From: Rubripirellula amarantea
Lineage (GTDB): Bacteria > Planctomycetota > Planctomycetia > Pirellulales > Pirellulaceae
DNA length: 64,000 nucleotides
NCBI RefSeq assembly: GCF_007859865.1
Contig: NZ_SJPI01000002.1
Span: forward strand, 1,446,721-1,510,720
Direction: 5' to 3'
The position numbers and the translations under genes were made by a program. How positions within the stretch are numbered: position 1 is the first letter of the stretch; each line of letters opens with the position of its first letter. This document shows, one piece after another, positions 53,993-63,583 of this stretch. The notes below the pieces were generated by a model. That model did no database searches, was not told the origin of the DNA, and worked only from the letters and a program-made list of their open reading frames with translations.

Positions 53993-54172
53993 ATGCTTAA
54001 AGATGTCATTCGGGCGATTGACTACAGCGATTGTGCGGAAATCGCCTTGGCGTTGTTCTGCGGCGCTTTTTTGTTGATGACATTCGCGACGCTACGACTA
54101 TCGCGTCGAGCGACCGATAAGTTTGCTTCCATTCCCCTTTCCGATTCTGTTCAGGACCCGCGCGATGAGTAA
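53993..54172 (+). CDS. ccoQ: Small CcoQ-like cbb3 oxidase subunit
   Basis: A 59-residue frame fills the position of ccoQ between ccoNO and ccoP. It reads MLKDVIRAIDYSDCAEIALA, then LFCGAFLLMTFATLRLSRRA, and ends FASIPLSDSVQDPRDE. One membrane helix followed by an arginine-rich cytoplasmic edge and a short xxIPLxD segment is the CcoQ layout. CcoQ stabilises the interaction of CcoP with the CcoNO core. Its TAA overlaps the ccoP start by 8 bases (ATGAGTAA), indicating coupling. Easily missed because of its size. Confidence 0.8.
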   Translation: MLKDVIRAIDYSDCAEIALALFCGAFLLMTFATLRLSRRATDKFASIPLSDSVQDPRDE

Positions 54173-54887
54173 GAAGCTCACCGATCAAGACAACACCGGC
54201 ATTCCCGATGATCCGCTGACCGGACATCAATACGACGGGATCGAAGAATTTGATAATCCGCTGCCCGGATGGTGGAAGTGGATTTTCGTGCTTTGCATCT
54301 TGTTCTCAATTCCCTACACGCTGTTTTATCACGGCGGTGCGGAAGGCCGTTCCATCGAAGAAGGTTATGAAGTCGCATTAGCCGATAACCTGCGATTGCA
54401 GTTTGCCGAGATCGGCGAACTCAAAGCCGACCGCGCTAACGTCATCAAGTTCCTCTACAAGCCCAACATGCTTTCGATCGGGAAAGCGGTCTTCAAATCC
54501 AATTGCACATCGTGCCACGGAAGCGATGGGGGTGGTTTGGTTGGTCCCAACCTTACCGACGAAGAATACAAGAACGTGAAAGACATCGGTGACTTCATCA
54601 ACGTGCTCGAGAACGGAGCCGGTGCTGGGGCAATGCCAGCGTGGAAGAATCGACTTTCCACGAACGAAATCGTCATGGTTTCCTCATACGTGGCTTCCTT
54701 GCGTGGGACAGTTCCCGCTTCAGCAAAAGCACCTCAAGGAAACAAGATCGCCCCTTGGCCGCCAGCACCCGCTGAAGAATCGGAAGAAGAAGCTGAAGAA
54801 TCGGAAGAAGAACCCGAAGAAGCAGCCACTGGCGACGACACCAACGAAGAAGTATCCAGTGACGAGCCGGAGACACCTGAACTCTAA
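54165..54887 (+). CDS. ccoP: cbb3 oxidase subunit III, single-haem form (CcoP)
   Basis: Encodes 240 residues. The N-terminal DGIEEFDNPLPGWWKWIFVL at ~24-43 is the CcoP signature plus membrane anchor. Only one haem c motif is present (CTSCH at 114-118) with a likely axial Met157 (GAMPAW); typical CcoP has two haem c domains. The C-terminus (~205-240) is a highly acidic tail built on a duplicated 21-base unit (EESEEEAEESEEEPEE). It transfers electrons from periplasmic cytochromes to CcoO. The ATG overlaps ccoQ by 8 bases. Confidence 0.93.
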   Translation: MSKKLTDQDNTGIPDDPLTGHQYDGIEEFDNPLPGWWKWIFVLCILFSIPYTLFYHGGAEGRSIEEGYEVALADNLRLQFAEIGELKADRANVIKFLYKPNMLSIGKAVFKSNCTSCHGSDGGGLVGPNLTDEEYKNVKDIGDFINVLENGAGAGAMPAWKNRLSTNEIVMVSSYVASLRGTVPASAKAPQGNKIAPWPPAPAEESEEEAEESEEEPEEAATGDDTNEEVSSDEPETPEL

Positions 54888-54982
54888 TTCCCTCACTGGA
54901 TCAATCAGAGACTCATACCGCGGTCGGATCATAATCCTCACAACCGCGATTTGCATCAACGGTGATTCAATTGAATGACCCG

Positions 54983-56539
54983 ATGGACAATCGACCGAGC
55001 GAAATCCGAAGCAACCGTGATGTTGGCTCGTCAGTTGCACTACCGATTGAATCAGGCGGTTGTGCTAACTGCTCGAATTGTACATGCCAAAATAGCTCTG
55101 AGTTTGAAATGACTGCGTCCGACCCTCAACCTTCCCCAACGGCTCGCGAATCGTCAACTTCGCTACCGCTACTCGATGCACCCGAGCACGTGCTTAGCAC
55201 GTTAGAAGCAGACGGGTCGCGTCGCTGGTTGCGTCCGCGTTTATCGACGGGTGACTTGTGGAAACGACGCCGAATTGTCGCCTATGCATTGATTGCTTTC
55301 TTTGTCGCGTTGCCTCATTTGCGCATCGCCGGAAAGCCGCCTGTGCTGATTGACATATTGGCGCGCGAGTTCACCATTCTTGGGCACACTTTTTTGCCAA
55401 CTGACACACTCTTGCTTGCGTTAGCAATGCTTTTCGTGTTCGTCGTCATTGTCGCAACGACCGCCATATCGGGACGCCTTTGGTGCGGTTGGGGATGTCC
55501 GCAAACGGTCTACATGGAATTCGTGTTTCGTCCGATTGATCGATTGATCGAGGGCACAGTCGGCAAGGGTGGAAAACCTAAGGGGCAGGTATCTGCGGGT
55601 CGATCGGTGCTTCGAATTGCGATCTATCTAGTCATCTGCACGGTACTGGCTCACACGTTCCTGGCTTACTTCGTCGGAACGGACCGATTGGCGGGCTGGC
55701 TAACCGGGTCACCATTCACGCACCCCGTTGCCTTTTTGGTGATGGCTGGCGTGACGGCATTGATGATGTTTGACTTCTTAGTCTTCCGAGAACAAATGTG
55801 TCTGATCGCTTGTCCGTATGGTCGCTTTCAATCAGTGATGCTTGACCGAAACAGCTTGATTGTCGCGTATGATGAACCGCGCGGTGAACCGCGAAAGAAA
55901 GGCAAGCATGTCACCGGCGACGGCGCTGGTTCCTGTGTGGACTGCAATCGATGTGTGGATGTGTGTCCTACCGGCATCGACATTCGCAATGGCTTACAAA
56001 TGGAATGCATCAATTGCACTCAGTGCATTGACGCATGCAACGATGTGATGGATCGCGTCGGTGCCCCTCGAGGCTTGATCCGTTATTCATCGCAGGATGC
56101 GATTGACGGCAAGCCTCAAAAATTCCTTCGGCTGCGGACGATCATTTACCCGCTTATTTTGATCGCCCTATCAGCCGCTTTCGTGACGGTGCTGTCAACG
56201 AAGTACGCATTTGACGCCCGTTTGATGCGTGGTACGGGCAATCCGTTCTATCGAACAAACGATGGACAAGTCGCCAACCGATTCCGCTTGCGATTAACCA
56301 ACCGCACCGAGGAAACCCGAAATTACCGAGTCACGGCTTTCGAGCCTGCCGGAACGACGGTGACCTTTACGGAAGTTGGTGAAGTGAGTTTGCCGAAGGG
56401 TGGCAGCGAATTGTTGTCAATGACGATCGCGGTTGACCCCAAGGTCATTAAGAATGGACGCGCGGACGTTTCCGTCACACTGGCGGACGACTTAGAGAAC
56501 GAGCGTGTCGTGACCGCGCAGATACTAGGTCCGAGGTAG
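54983..56539 (+). CDS. ccoG: Cytochrome c oxidase accessory protein CcoG (FixG)
   Basis: Encodes 518 residues from the ATG at 54983; a GTG at 54962 would add seven. Core features: RRIVAYALIAFFVALPHLRI, LWCGWGCPQTVYMEFVFRPI, REQMCLIACPYGRFQS, two [4Fe-4S] motifs CVDCNRCVDVCPTG and CINCTQCIDAC, and a C-terminal Ig-like domain (~400-515). Five membrane helices are visible. CcoG is a copper(II) reductase needed for cbb3 assembly. Unusual here is an N-terminal CANCSNCTC cluster (about residues 26-34), upstream of the first helix and not part of the normal family, possibly a metal-binding extension. Confidence 0.93.
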   Translation: MDNRPSEIRSNRDVGSSVALPIESGGCANCSNCTCQNSSEFEMTASDPQPSPTARESSTSLPLLDAPEHVLSTLEADGSRRWLRPRLSTGDLWKRRRIVAYALIAFFVALPHLRIAGKPPVLIDILAREFTILGHTFLPTDTLLLALAMLFVFVVIVATTAISGRLWCGWGCPQTVYMEFVFRPIDRLIEGTVGKGGKPKGQVSAGRSVLRIAIYLVICTVLAHTFLAYFVGTDRLAGWLTGSPFTHPVAFLVMAGVTALMMFDFLVFREQMCLIACPYGRFQSVMLDRNSLIVAYDEPRGEPRKKGKHVTGDGAGSCVDCNRCVDVCPTGIDIRNGLQMECINCTQCIDACNDVMDRVGAPRGLIRYSSQDAIDGKPQKFLRLRTIIYPLILIALSAAFVTVLSTKYAFDARLMRGTGNPFYRTNDGQVANRFRLRLTNRTEETRNYRVTAFEPAGTTVTFTEVGEVSLPKGGSELLSMTIAVDPKVIKNGRADVSVTLADDLENERVVTAQILGPR

Positions 56540-56624
56540 CTAGCCGCTACACCCGCACACGCGCTTGCACACTTGATTGGTGTGCAGAAGCCGACCGACA
56601 ATTATCCCACTTTGAAGATCACTT

Positions 56625-57167
56625 ATGCCCTACGAACCGGAACGAATTGTTTTCGACGCCCGCGCTAATCGCAACGCAGCAATCCGCTGGGGTGGTGTCG
56701 TGGTCGGGTTCTTGACGTTTACATTGTGCTTAGGATTCGCCGCCATCACGCTTGCCACTCAAGACCCATCCGTGGCGATTGTCCCCGACTATTACCAGAA
56801 AGCTTTGGACTGGGATAAAACCGAAAAATTGCGGCGTGATTCGGAAGCACTTGGCTGGGTTGTTCAAGCGAGCGTCGGTTCCGACGGCACGCTTCATATT
56901 GACTTGCGGAACGCGGACGGACTACCGATCAAACTACGCAGCGGAACCGTAGAAATATTTCGTCACGCGCGAGCCAACCATGTCGTCACCCGCAACGTCA
57001 CCGCATCATCATCGGGAACGATCTCAATTGCGGACGTAGTTACCCACAATGGTCTTTGGACGTTCCGATTGGACTTGTTGAACGACCTGGGCGATCATTT
57101 TGTCATGTCGACTGACCATCGTGTAGAAATGGGTTCGTACCCTTTGAATAGCAACAATAAGGATTAA
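56625..57167 (+). CDS. ccoH: CcoH/FixH family cbb3 assembly protein
   Basis: Encodes 180 residues. One membrane helix at ~20-45 (WGGVVVGFLTFTLCLGFAAI) is followed by the FixH signature ATQDPSVAIVPDYYQKALDWD, where the DYYxKxLxWD pattern is diagnostic. A periplasmic beta-sandwich domain then runs to ~170. FixH is required for cbb3 assembly and associates with the CcoI copper transporter and the oxidase core. It sits between ccoG and the TauE-like gene, which starts 4 bases after its stop. Confidence 0.9.
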   Translation: MPYEPERIVFDARANRNAAIRWGGVVVGFLTFTLCLGFAAITLATQDPSVAIVPDYYQKALDWDKTEKLRRDSEALGWVVQASVGSDGTLHIDLRNADGLPIKLRSGTVEIFRHARANHVVTRNVTASSSGTISIADVVTHNGLWTFRLDLLNDLGDHFVMSTDHRVEMGSYPLNSNNKD

Positions 57168-57171
57168 CCCA

Positions 57172-57975
57172 GTGTTGGCTTTTGGGATAGCGATCTTCAC
57201 GGCTTCTTTGTTGGGCAGCCTGCACTGTGTTGGCATGTGCGGTCCGTTCGCCTTGTGGGCGACCGGCACCGACAAGCGTGCGTCAGTAATCGGGGCTTAC
57301 CATTTCGGGCGTCTAACCACTTACCTATCGGCGGGTTTAGCGGCCGGATTGATCGGTTCGACGTTAACGATCACTGGTGAAGTTGCCGGCTTCCAATCGT
57401 TGGCTGCCAAAATTGCTGGAACAACGCTGGTAGTCGTCGGACTTACACAGTTGATCGGTCGCTATCGTGCTTACCATCGAACGACTGACAGCACCGAAGG
57501 CCCCAAGCCGTCAAAGATCGCCGGATACCTTCACGCCGCAAAACCACTGATCGCTTCGCAAGGTCCCGTCGGTCGCGCTTACCTGGGCGGACTGCTAACG
57601 ACGTGGCTGCCCTGTGGATGGCTGTACTTGTTCGTCTTGGTCGCCGGAGGAACCGGAAACGTGGTTTCTTCTTTGGTTGTCATGACGGCATTTTGGATCG
57701 GAACGCTGCCCGCATTGTCAGGACTTATCTTGGGTGTCCATACGCTGAGTGATCGTTTCCGATCGTTGATTCCAATCGCGACGAGCGTGCTTTTGATTCT
57801 AACTGGTATGTACACCGCGACCGGGCGAGCGACCGCAGACTTGACTCAGATGAATCCTGATGCAATCGTTCGCGGTGTCAACGCCGATCCGAGTGCAGCG
57901 ACGCTCGAAAAGCTTTGCGATGAACCGCTGCCTTGCTGCCAATGCGGCCAGCATGCAAAGACATCCGATGACTAG
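57172..57975 (+). CDS. TauE/UreH-like membrane protein of the cbb3 cluster
   Basis: Encodes 267 residues from a GTG at 57172. Six to seven membrane segments. The GSLHCVGMCGP motif near residues 16-26 and GGLLTTWLPCGWLY near 140-153 place it in the UreH/DsbD-like transporter family often found beside ccoI/ccoS in oxidase clusters. Those relatives are thought to move copper, thiols or reductant across the membrane; some are called CcoS-associated or sulfite-exporter-like. The C-terminus carries a cysteine-rich tail (CDEPLPCCQCGQH), a plausible metal-binding element. The stop overlaps the ccoI start by 8 bases. Confidence 0.85.
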   Translation: MLAFGIAIFTASLLGSLHCVGMCGPFALWATGTDKRASVIGAYHFGRLTTYLSAGLAAGLIGSTLTITGEVAGFQSLAAKIAGTTLVVVGLTQLIGRYRAYHRTTDSTEGPKPSKIAGYLHAAKPLIASQGPVGRAYLGGLLTTWLPCGWLYLFVLVAGGTGNVVSSLVVMTAFWIGTLPALSGLILGVHTLSDRFRSLIPIATSVLLILTGMYTATGRATADLTQMNPDAIVRGVNADPSAATLEKLCDEPLPCCQCGQHAKTSDD

Positions 57976-60442
57976 CGTTCTTCGTAGTTCGGTGGCTTGC
58001 GTTCATTGCGGGCTGCCTTCGCCGCCACCGGCGCGACCGGACGTCCCAGCGTTTTGCTGCAACGGTTGTCGCGGTGCTTATGAACTAATCCGCGGCTGGG
58101 GTTTGGAAGACTATTACGCGATTCGCGACGATAGTGGTGCCAGTCCCGCGACTGAAAAGGACTCGCGGTTTGACGACCTAGACCACCCATCGCTCTTGGG
58201 CGCATCCGCACCGGTACTCGTCCATGATTCCGATGGGAACGAACTACTGCGTTCACGTCTGTGTATCAGCGGTTTGCACTGCGCAGCATGCTTGTGGCTG
58301 CTTGAACGTGCGCCCGAACGCGTTGACGGATGGTTGTCGTCTCGAGTCCGCATGCACGAACGCACCATCGAGATCACGTACGATCCCGCGACTGTACCAT
58401 TGTCGAAGATTGGGTCGCTGCTGCAGAAACTCGGGTACGAAGTGTCCCCATTGGGTAAAGATTCAGGACATTCTGAAGCCGCGACTCTTGAAAGTCGCCA
58501 GTTGCTTGTCGATATCGCGATCGCTGGATTTTGTGCGGCCAATGCGATGTGGTTGGCAATTGCCCTGTATGCGGGAGCATTCACGGGTATCGAAGCCGAG
58601 CACGCAAACGCGTTTCGAATCGCTGGTGTGGTTCTCGGATGCATTGCGGTGCTTTTTCCAGGCCGAACCTTCTTCCGTGGTGCCCTGGCGTCCATTCGTA
58701 CACGAACGCCGCACATGGATTTACCCGTCGCCATCGGGTTAGCTGCGGGTCTTGGCGGCAGTCTTTATGGGTTACTCGACGCGAATCGTGAAATCTACTT
58801 TGATTCCATCGCCGCCCTAGTGTTCTTCTTACTCGTAGGCCGTTGGTTGCAAATGCGGCAACAGCGTCGGGCGGGAGACGAAGTGGCAGGACTGATTCAA
58901 CTCGCTCCCGCTGTTGCAACTCTGCGAAAGAGCGACGGAACAACCGAGCGAGTCACATGTGATACGCTTTCGATTGGCGATACGGTTCTGGTTGCACCAG
59001 GGGAAAGCGTTCCCGTGGATGGAGTGGTCGTCGATGGCAAGTCGTCCATTGATCGCTCGCTGTTGACGGGCGAAAGTGTGCCGGTTGAAGTCGTGGTGGG
59101 AAGCCTCGTCGAAGCGGGTACCGATAACTTGCAATCGCCCCTTGAGATCACGGCGACATTGGTAGGTTCGCAAACTCGTTTATCGCAACTTACTTCTGCG
59201 GTAGCCGATGCGGCCGCCTCTCGAACGCCCATTGTTCAACTCGCCAATCGCATCGGAGGCTGGTTCGTTGCGATCGTACTTGTGCTGGCCATCGCCACGT
59301 GGGTTTACTGGTGGAACCGCGATCCGTCGTCTGTTGTTGGTCATGTCGTGGCGCTACTGATCGTGGCGTGCCCGTGCGCACTGGCACTTGCCACGCCGCT
59401 GGCGATAGCTGCGAGCATCGGAAGGCTTGCGAGTCGAAAAGTCCTCGTTCGTAGTGGTGAGTGCTTAGAACGGATCGTTGGAAAAGGAACCATCTTTTTC
59501 GACAAGACCGGCACACTAACGACCGGTCGCATGAAGGTAATTCACTGGCACGGTGATCCCGAATGGTTGGCGATCGCTGCATCCGCTCAAACTTATGTGC
59601 GTCACCCGATTGCTGCGGCATTAATCGAATACGCGAAGGACTGCGACGTTGATCCCGCCGAACATTCCGATTGGACGATCAACGTACTTCCAGGGATTGG
59701 CATCGAGGCCCAAGGAACGCCGATGGGCACCATTCAAATTGGCAACGCGAATGTGGTGAGCGACGCCATTGATGAACCATGGAACGAAATTGCCAGCCGG
59801 ATTCGCAAGGAAGGTGGCAGCCCTATCTTTGTCACCGCGAACAACTCGATTCGAGCCGTGTTTGGAACCGCCGACGCGATTCGCGATGAATCGCGTGCGG
59901 TAGTGAAGCACTTCCAGGACCTCGGTTGGAAGGTTGGCATCTTGTCGGGCGACCACCGCGCGACGGTGGCCGAGGTGGCTGCGAAACTTGGCGTTGATGC
60001 CGAGCGAGCGCGAGGCGAAATGATGCCGGACGAAAAACTTGATGCGATAAGGAAAGCATCACTTGATGGCATTGTCATGATGGTCGGCGACGGACTCAAC
60101 GATGCAGCGGCGCTTGCGGCGGCGGATGTAGGCGTCGCCATTCGCGGCGGTGTGAATGCATCGCTTGCGGCCGCCCCCATCATCATCGGCGACGGCCGCC
60201 TTGGTGGATTGGTCACGCTTGTGTCGATGGCCGGGACGACTCGCCGTGTTATTTTGCGAAACTTGGCGTTGTCGATAAGCTACAACGTTGTGGCGGTTGC
60301 CCTAGCGATGAACGGCATGATTACTCCTTTGATAGCCGCGATTCTTATGCCGATCAGTTCGCTCACGGTGATCCTTGCCACCATCGCCGGCGTGCGACTT
60401 CCCGAAGACTTAAGTTCCTCCAACTCGAAACCAACACGATGA
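57968..60442 (+). CDS. ccoI: Copper-translocating P1B-type ATPase CcoI (FixI)
   Basis: Encodes 824 residues from the ATG at 57968; ATG 57953 is an alternative. The N-terminus has the FixI zinc-ribbon-like CVHCGLPSPP...CCNGCRGAYELI at ~11-43, then an HMA domain with GLHCAAC near 98. Eight membrane helices, the CPC motif in VACPCALALATP, actuator LTGES, phosphorylation DKTGT, HP in YVRHPIAAAL, and the hinge GDGLND are all present. It exports copper from the cytoplasm for the CuB centre of the cbb3 oxidase. It belongs to the ccoGHIS block, overlapping both neighbours. Confidence 0.95.
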   Translation: MTSVLRSSVACVHCGLPSPPPARPDVPAFCCNGCRGAYELIRGWGLEDYYAIRDDSGASPATEKDSRFDDLDHPSLLGASAPVLVHDSDGNELLRSRLCISGLHCAACLWLLERAPERVDGWLSSRVRMHERTIEITYDPATVPLSKIGSLLQKLGYEVSPLGKDSGHSEAATLESRQLLVDIAIAGFCAANAMWLAIALYAGAFTGIEAEHANAFRIAGVVLGCIAVLFPGRTFFRGALASIRTRTPHMDLPVAIGLAAGLGGSLYGLLDANREIYFDSIAALVFFLLVGRWLQMRQQRRAGDEVAGLIQLAPAVATLRKSDGTTERVTCDTLSIGDTVLVAPGESVPVDGVVVDGKSSIDRSLLTGESVPVEVVVGSLVEAGTDNLQSPLEITATLVGSQTRLSQLTSAVADAAASRTPIVQLANRIGGWFVAIVLVLAIATWVYWWNRDPSSVVGHVVALLIVACPCALALATPLAIAASIGRLASRKVLVRSGECLERIVGKGTIFFDKTGTLTTGRMKVIHWHGDPEWLAIAASAQTYVRHPIAAALIEYAKDCDVDPAEHSDWTINVLPGIGIEAQGTPMGTIQIGNANVVSDAIDEPWNEIASRIRKEGGSPIFVTANNSIRAVFGTADAIRDESRAVVKHFQDLGWKVGILSGDHRATVAEVAAKLGVDAERARGEMMPDEKLDAIRKASLDGIVMMVGDGLNDAAALAAADVGVAIRGGVNASLAAAPIIIGDGRLGGLVTLVSMAGTTRRVILRNLALSISYNVVAVALAMNGMITPLIAAILMPISSLTVILATIAGVRLPEDLSSSNSKPTR

Positions 60443-60639
60443 GTGTTTTGTATGTCGCCCTACCCGTTGCGATTCTGATGGGAGCCGCTGCCATGATCGC
60501 CTGTATCAAGTGCATCCGAGGCGGCCAGTACGACGACCTCGAGGGCGCCTCGGTAAGGATGTTGATTGACGACGAGCCCATAAGGAACGGAACGGCGAAG
60601 AACGGTACGGCGAAGAACAGGTCCACGAAGAAGTCATAA
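60439..60639 (+). CDS. ccoS: cbb3 oxidase maturation protein CcoS
   Basis: Encodes 66 residues. A single membrane helix (YVALPVAILMGAAAMIACI) is followed by the CcoS signature GGQYDDLEGASVRML-IDDEP. CcoS is required to insert haem and copper cofactors into the oxidase. The ATG overlaps the ccoI stop by 4 bases (ATGA). The C-terminal tail is basic and built on a 15-base tandem repeat encoding NGTAK twice. Confidence 0.93.
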   Translation: MSVLYVALPVAILMGAAAMIACIKCIRGGQYDDLEGASVRMLIDDEPIRNGTAKNGTAKNRSTKKS

Positions 60640-60665
60640 AGCAGTATGAGAAACGACCTGTCCGC

Positions 60666-63509
60666 CTAGAACATTCCACCCTGATTGATGAAATTCTTTC
60701 TTCCATCAGTTCCGCCGGGTATCCGATAGTCAATGGCAAAGTCGATCTCAATTCCCAACAACTGGGCCAGATGTTCGCAACCTTCCTTCAGAGCTTTTTT
60801 GATCTGTACGTTCTGCTCATCTGAGAGATCACTTTCTCGTCCTAAGTTGTAGCCCGACATGCGGGCACTGATGCCAGCATTGGTACCGCCGCGTCGCGGT
60901 GGAGCGATGGTTCGGGGTGGGTTCAGTACATACAGATCACGACCGATAACGTCGATCGCTTTGTCTTCGGTTTCACTGATGATGGCCAACATGCGGTCAG
61001 CTTTATCGACGGTTAGCAAATCGGCACGCACGAGCCAGTGAGAAAGGGCCGGCCACACCTTACTATCCGAACCGCGTTCATCGAAGTCAGAATCGGCTAG
61101 ACGTTGCACAAGGAACTGCTTCAATGCAGTCACATCTCCATCCGCCGGCCTGGGCATTACCGCCAACACGCTTGCCGCATCATAGATGGAAACGAAGTGA
61201 ACTTGATCCTCAAATAGTTGATAAAAAACGTGTCGTGGCTTGCGATTTTCATCCGCAAGCGTTTGCCAATAGGGGAGCCATGCAGCGTCCTTGAGGCGGA
61301 ATTGATACGAACCAAAGTCAATCGTTCGTATCACTTCCCGAGTTGGCATCTCACTAACCTGCATCCATTGCATCTTCGACATCTTTTGAAGCGATGCGGG
61401 CAAATCGGCATAAGGAATCCCGGAAGATAAAGCCATTGCCATCGCCAGGTCTTCGGTTGATCCTGGGCTATCCGAGCTAACTTCAGCGTGTTTCGCCAGA
61501 GCATGGATCAACTGAAGACGCATCGTATCCGACGAGGAACTCGAAGACAGTTTTGCGGTCATTGGCAAAATCGAATCGAATTGCATCGACAAAATCATCT
61601 CTACAGCAGTTCGGCTTTTCGAGTTGCCGTGCTCTAGTTCGTCCAGCAAGTACTCAAACTCAACGTCGCTATCTGACATCAAGTTAGGGTACTGGTTTAC
61701 CATCATGTTCATCCACTTCGGTGAAGCCATTTCACTTCCGTCGCTAAGGATCCGGCCACCCCACGCACGACATCGTTTAAGTAGAGCGCGGGCAACTTCA
61801 CCTTTTTGCTCTTTGGTGTCTGCGAGCTGCACCAGTGCCGTCGCAGCCGAGACTGCGATGTCAACGTTGCGATCTTTCTCGAAAAGGTTCATCCAAGCGT
61901 TATAGGGGTAACCTCGATAGATCGGCGTTTCCGCATTCGTGACCGCATGCATCGCGGCCACCACTTCGCGATCACCATCGAGTGTCGCGATCGCTACGCC
62001 TTTGATCGCAAGATCCCGTGACTTACTCCTTGGCATATTAGCGATCGCGTTAGAGTCACCCGAGGTCGTTTCCCTATGAGCCTGCGGCAACGCAGTGGTA
62101 CCTGCCGTCACGCTGACATCAACGTTGCCGTTCGAATCGACAATCGCCGACGAATTTTCGGGCAGCGAAATACGGTTCACACTTCCATCGGAACGTTGAA
62201 TCGTTAACCAAGTTCCCAATAGCAGTCCAACGGGAATACCACCGGCCGCCAAAGCAACCAGCAGCCAACGCGATGGCCAAGACTCATCGGAACGGGAATT
62301 TATGTTTGCGTTCGGCTGGCTAAACGCATGATGTTGGAGTGGCCCAACCGTGCGAGCAAATTGAACTAGCTTAGCCAGATCAGCCTGATGGGCGAGCGGT
62401 TGCAAGGCTAGAGATACGTCCTGAGCCGACGATGGGCGATCAGCGCGGTCCTTGGCAACCAATCCTTCGATGATCGCTGAAAGCTGAGACGATCTTCCTC
62501 GAAACGGATCAGGCACCGTGATTGGATCAGGCGAAACGTGGGCGGTCAGCTTAGCGAAGTTCGTGGCGTGATTTGCATCATCGTAAGGTGCCGAACCAGT
62601 CAGTAGTTTCAGCAGTGTACAACCGAGGGAATAAAGATCCGAACGAATGTCAACGTCACGCGCATCGTGAATTTGTTCCGGCGACATGTAGTCGGCCGTT
62701 CCAAGCGCCAATCCAGTTGCCGTACCATCAACCTGCGATCCTTGCGTCAACTGAAACCGAGCTAGTCCGAGATCAAGCAGCTTCACCTCTCCATCGCGAT
62801 TGAGCATGATGTTCGACGGCTTGACGTCGCGATGCACGAGACCGTTTCGGTTAGCATACTCAAGTGCTGCGGCAACGGCTCGGCCGATCGCGGCAACGGC
62901 TTCAGGCGACAACGGACCGAGCCGTTGCACAATCTGGCTGAGGTCTAGTCCGTCGACGTACTCCATGATCAACACGGGTTGACCGCTAAGTTCACGCGCG
63001 TCCAAGGCCGAGACGATGTTAGGATGGCTGAGTTGCCCAAGTGCCCGCATCTCCGCTTCAAAGCGCTGAGTTGCTCGCTTATCAGATAAGCGTTTGCCCG
63101 AAATGATTTTGACGGCGACGTCGCGTCCCAATCGAAGGTGCTCGGCTCGATAAACAATGCCCATCCCGCCATGTGCGACCGCATCGAGCAGTCGGTAGTC
63201 ACCCAAATCCATGGGCAATGCGAACGGCTCGGCGTGAGGATCATCGTCCTTGTCACGGTTAATCGCTCCCAACGCCAACGAAGTGGCCCAGTCACAGTCG
63301 GGTTCCTCCATGAATGGGTTGGCGGATTCCGATTGTCGCAACTGCTGAAGCAACGAATCGCTCGAGTCGGATTCGATCTTCGCCAGTTTTCCCCGACATT
63401 CCTCACACTGTTGAACATGCTCGACCACTGGCGATTCTTGAAGCTCACCGAGCCGGCCATGGACCAGATCAACCAGTGTTTCGTCGGACGGACATAAAGA
63501 AACTTGCAT
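60666..63509 (-). CDS. Membrane serine/threonine protein kinase with N-terminal zinc-finger
   Basis: Encodes 947 residues. Residues ~30-42 hold an HxxxCxxC motif (HVQQCEEC) like anti-sigma zinc fingers. The kinase domain (~105-370) has VAHGGMGIVYRAEH, VAVKII, HRDVKPSNIML, LLDLGLARFQ and GTADYMSPEQ, all catalytic residues intact. A membrane helix follows at ~428-452 (WLLVALAAGGIPVGLLLGTW). The long C-terminal part (~520-947) is helical with possible HEAT-like pairs and no recognised domain. It phosphorylates proteins on Ser/Thr; the target is unknown. It lies directly downstream of an ECF sigma gene (74-base gap), a common planctomycete pair suggesting kinase-controlled sigma activity. Confidence 0.92.
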   Translation of the reverse strand: MQVSLCPSDETLVDLVHGRLGELQESPVVEHVQQCEECRGKLAKIESDSSDSLLQQLRQSESANPFMEEPDCDWATSLALGAINRDKDDDPHAEPFALPMDLGDYRLLDAVAHGGMGIVYRAEHLRLGRDVAVKIISGKRLSDKRATQRFEAEMRALGQLSHPNIVSALDARELSGQPVLIMEYVDGLDLSQIVQRLGPLSPEAVAAIGRAVAAALEYANRNGLVHRDVKPSNIMLNRDGEVKLLDLGLARFQLTQGSQVDGTATGLALGTADYMSPEQIHDARDVDIRSDLYSLGCTLLKLLTGSAPYDDANHATNFAKLTAHVSPDPITVPDPFRGRSSQLSAIIEGLVAKDRADRPSSAQDVSLALQPLAHQADLAKLVQFARTVGPLQHHAFSQPNANINSRSDESWPSRWLLVALAAGGIPVGLLLGTWLTIQRSDGSVNRISLPENSSAIVDSNGNVDVSVTAGTTALPQAHRETTSGDSNAIANMPRSKSRDLAIKGVAIATLDGDREVVAAMHAVTNAETPIYRGYPYNAWMNLFEKDRNVDIAVSAATALVQLADTKEQKGEVARALLKRCRAWGGRILSDGSEMASPKWMNMMVNQYPNLMSDSDVEFEYLLDELEHGNSKSRTAVEMILSMQFDSILPMTAKLSSSSSSDTMRLQLIHALAKHAEVSSDSPGSTEDLAMAMALSSGIPYADLPASLQKMSKMQWMQVSEMPTREVIRTIDFGSYQFRLKDAAWLPYWQTLADENRKPRHVFYQLFEDQVHFVSIYDAASVLAVMPRPADGDVTALKQFLVQRLADSDFDERGSDSKVWPALSHWLVRADLLTVDKADRMLAIISETEDKAIDVIGRDLYVLNPPRTIAPPRRGGTNAGISARMSGYNLGRESDLSDEQNVQIKKALKEGCEHLAQLLGIEIDFAIDYRIPGGTDGRKNFINQGGMF

Positions 63510-63583
63510 GATAGGGAGCCTTTTTGAACAAAATGACAGTCAAAACAACGTCTACAGTTAAGAACGTCGTGGTCTGACACCAT

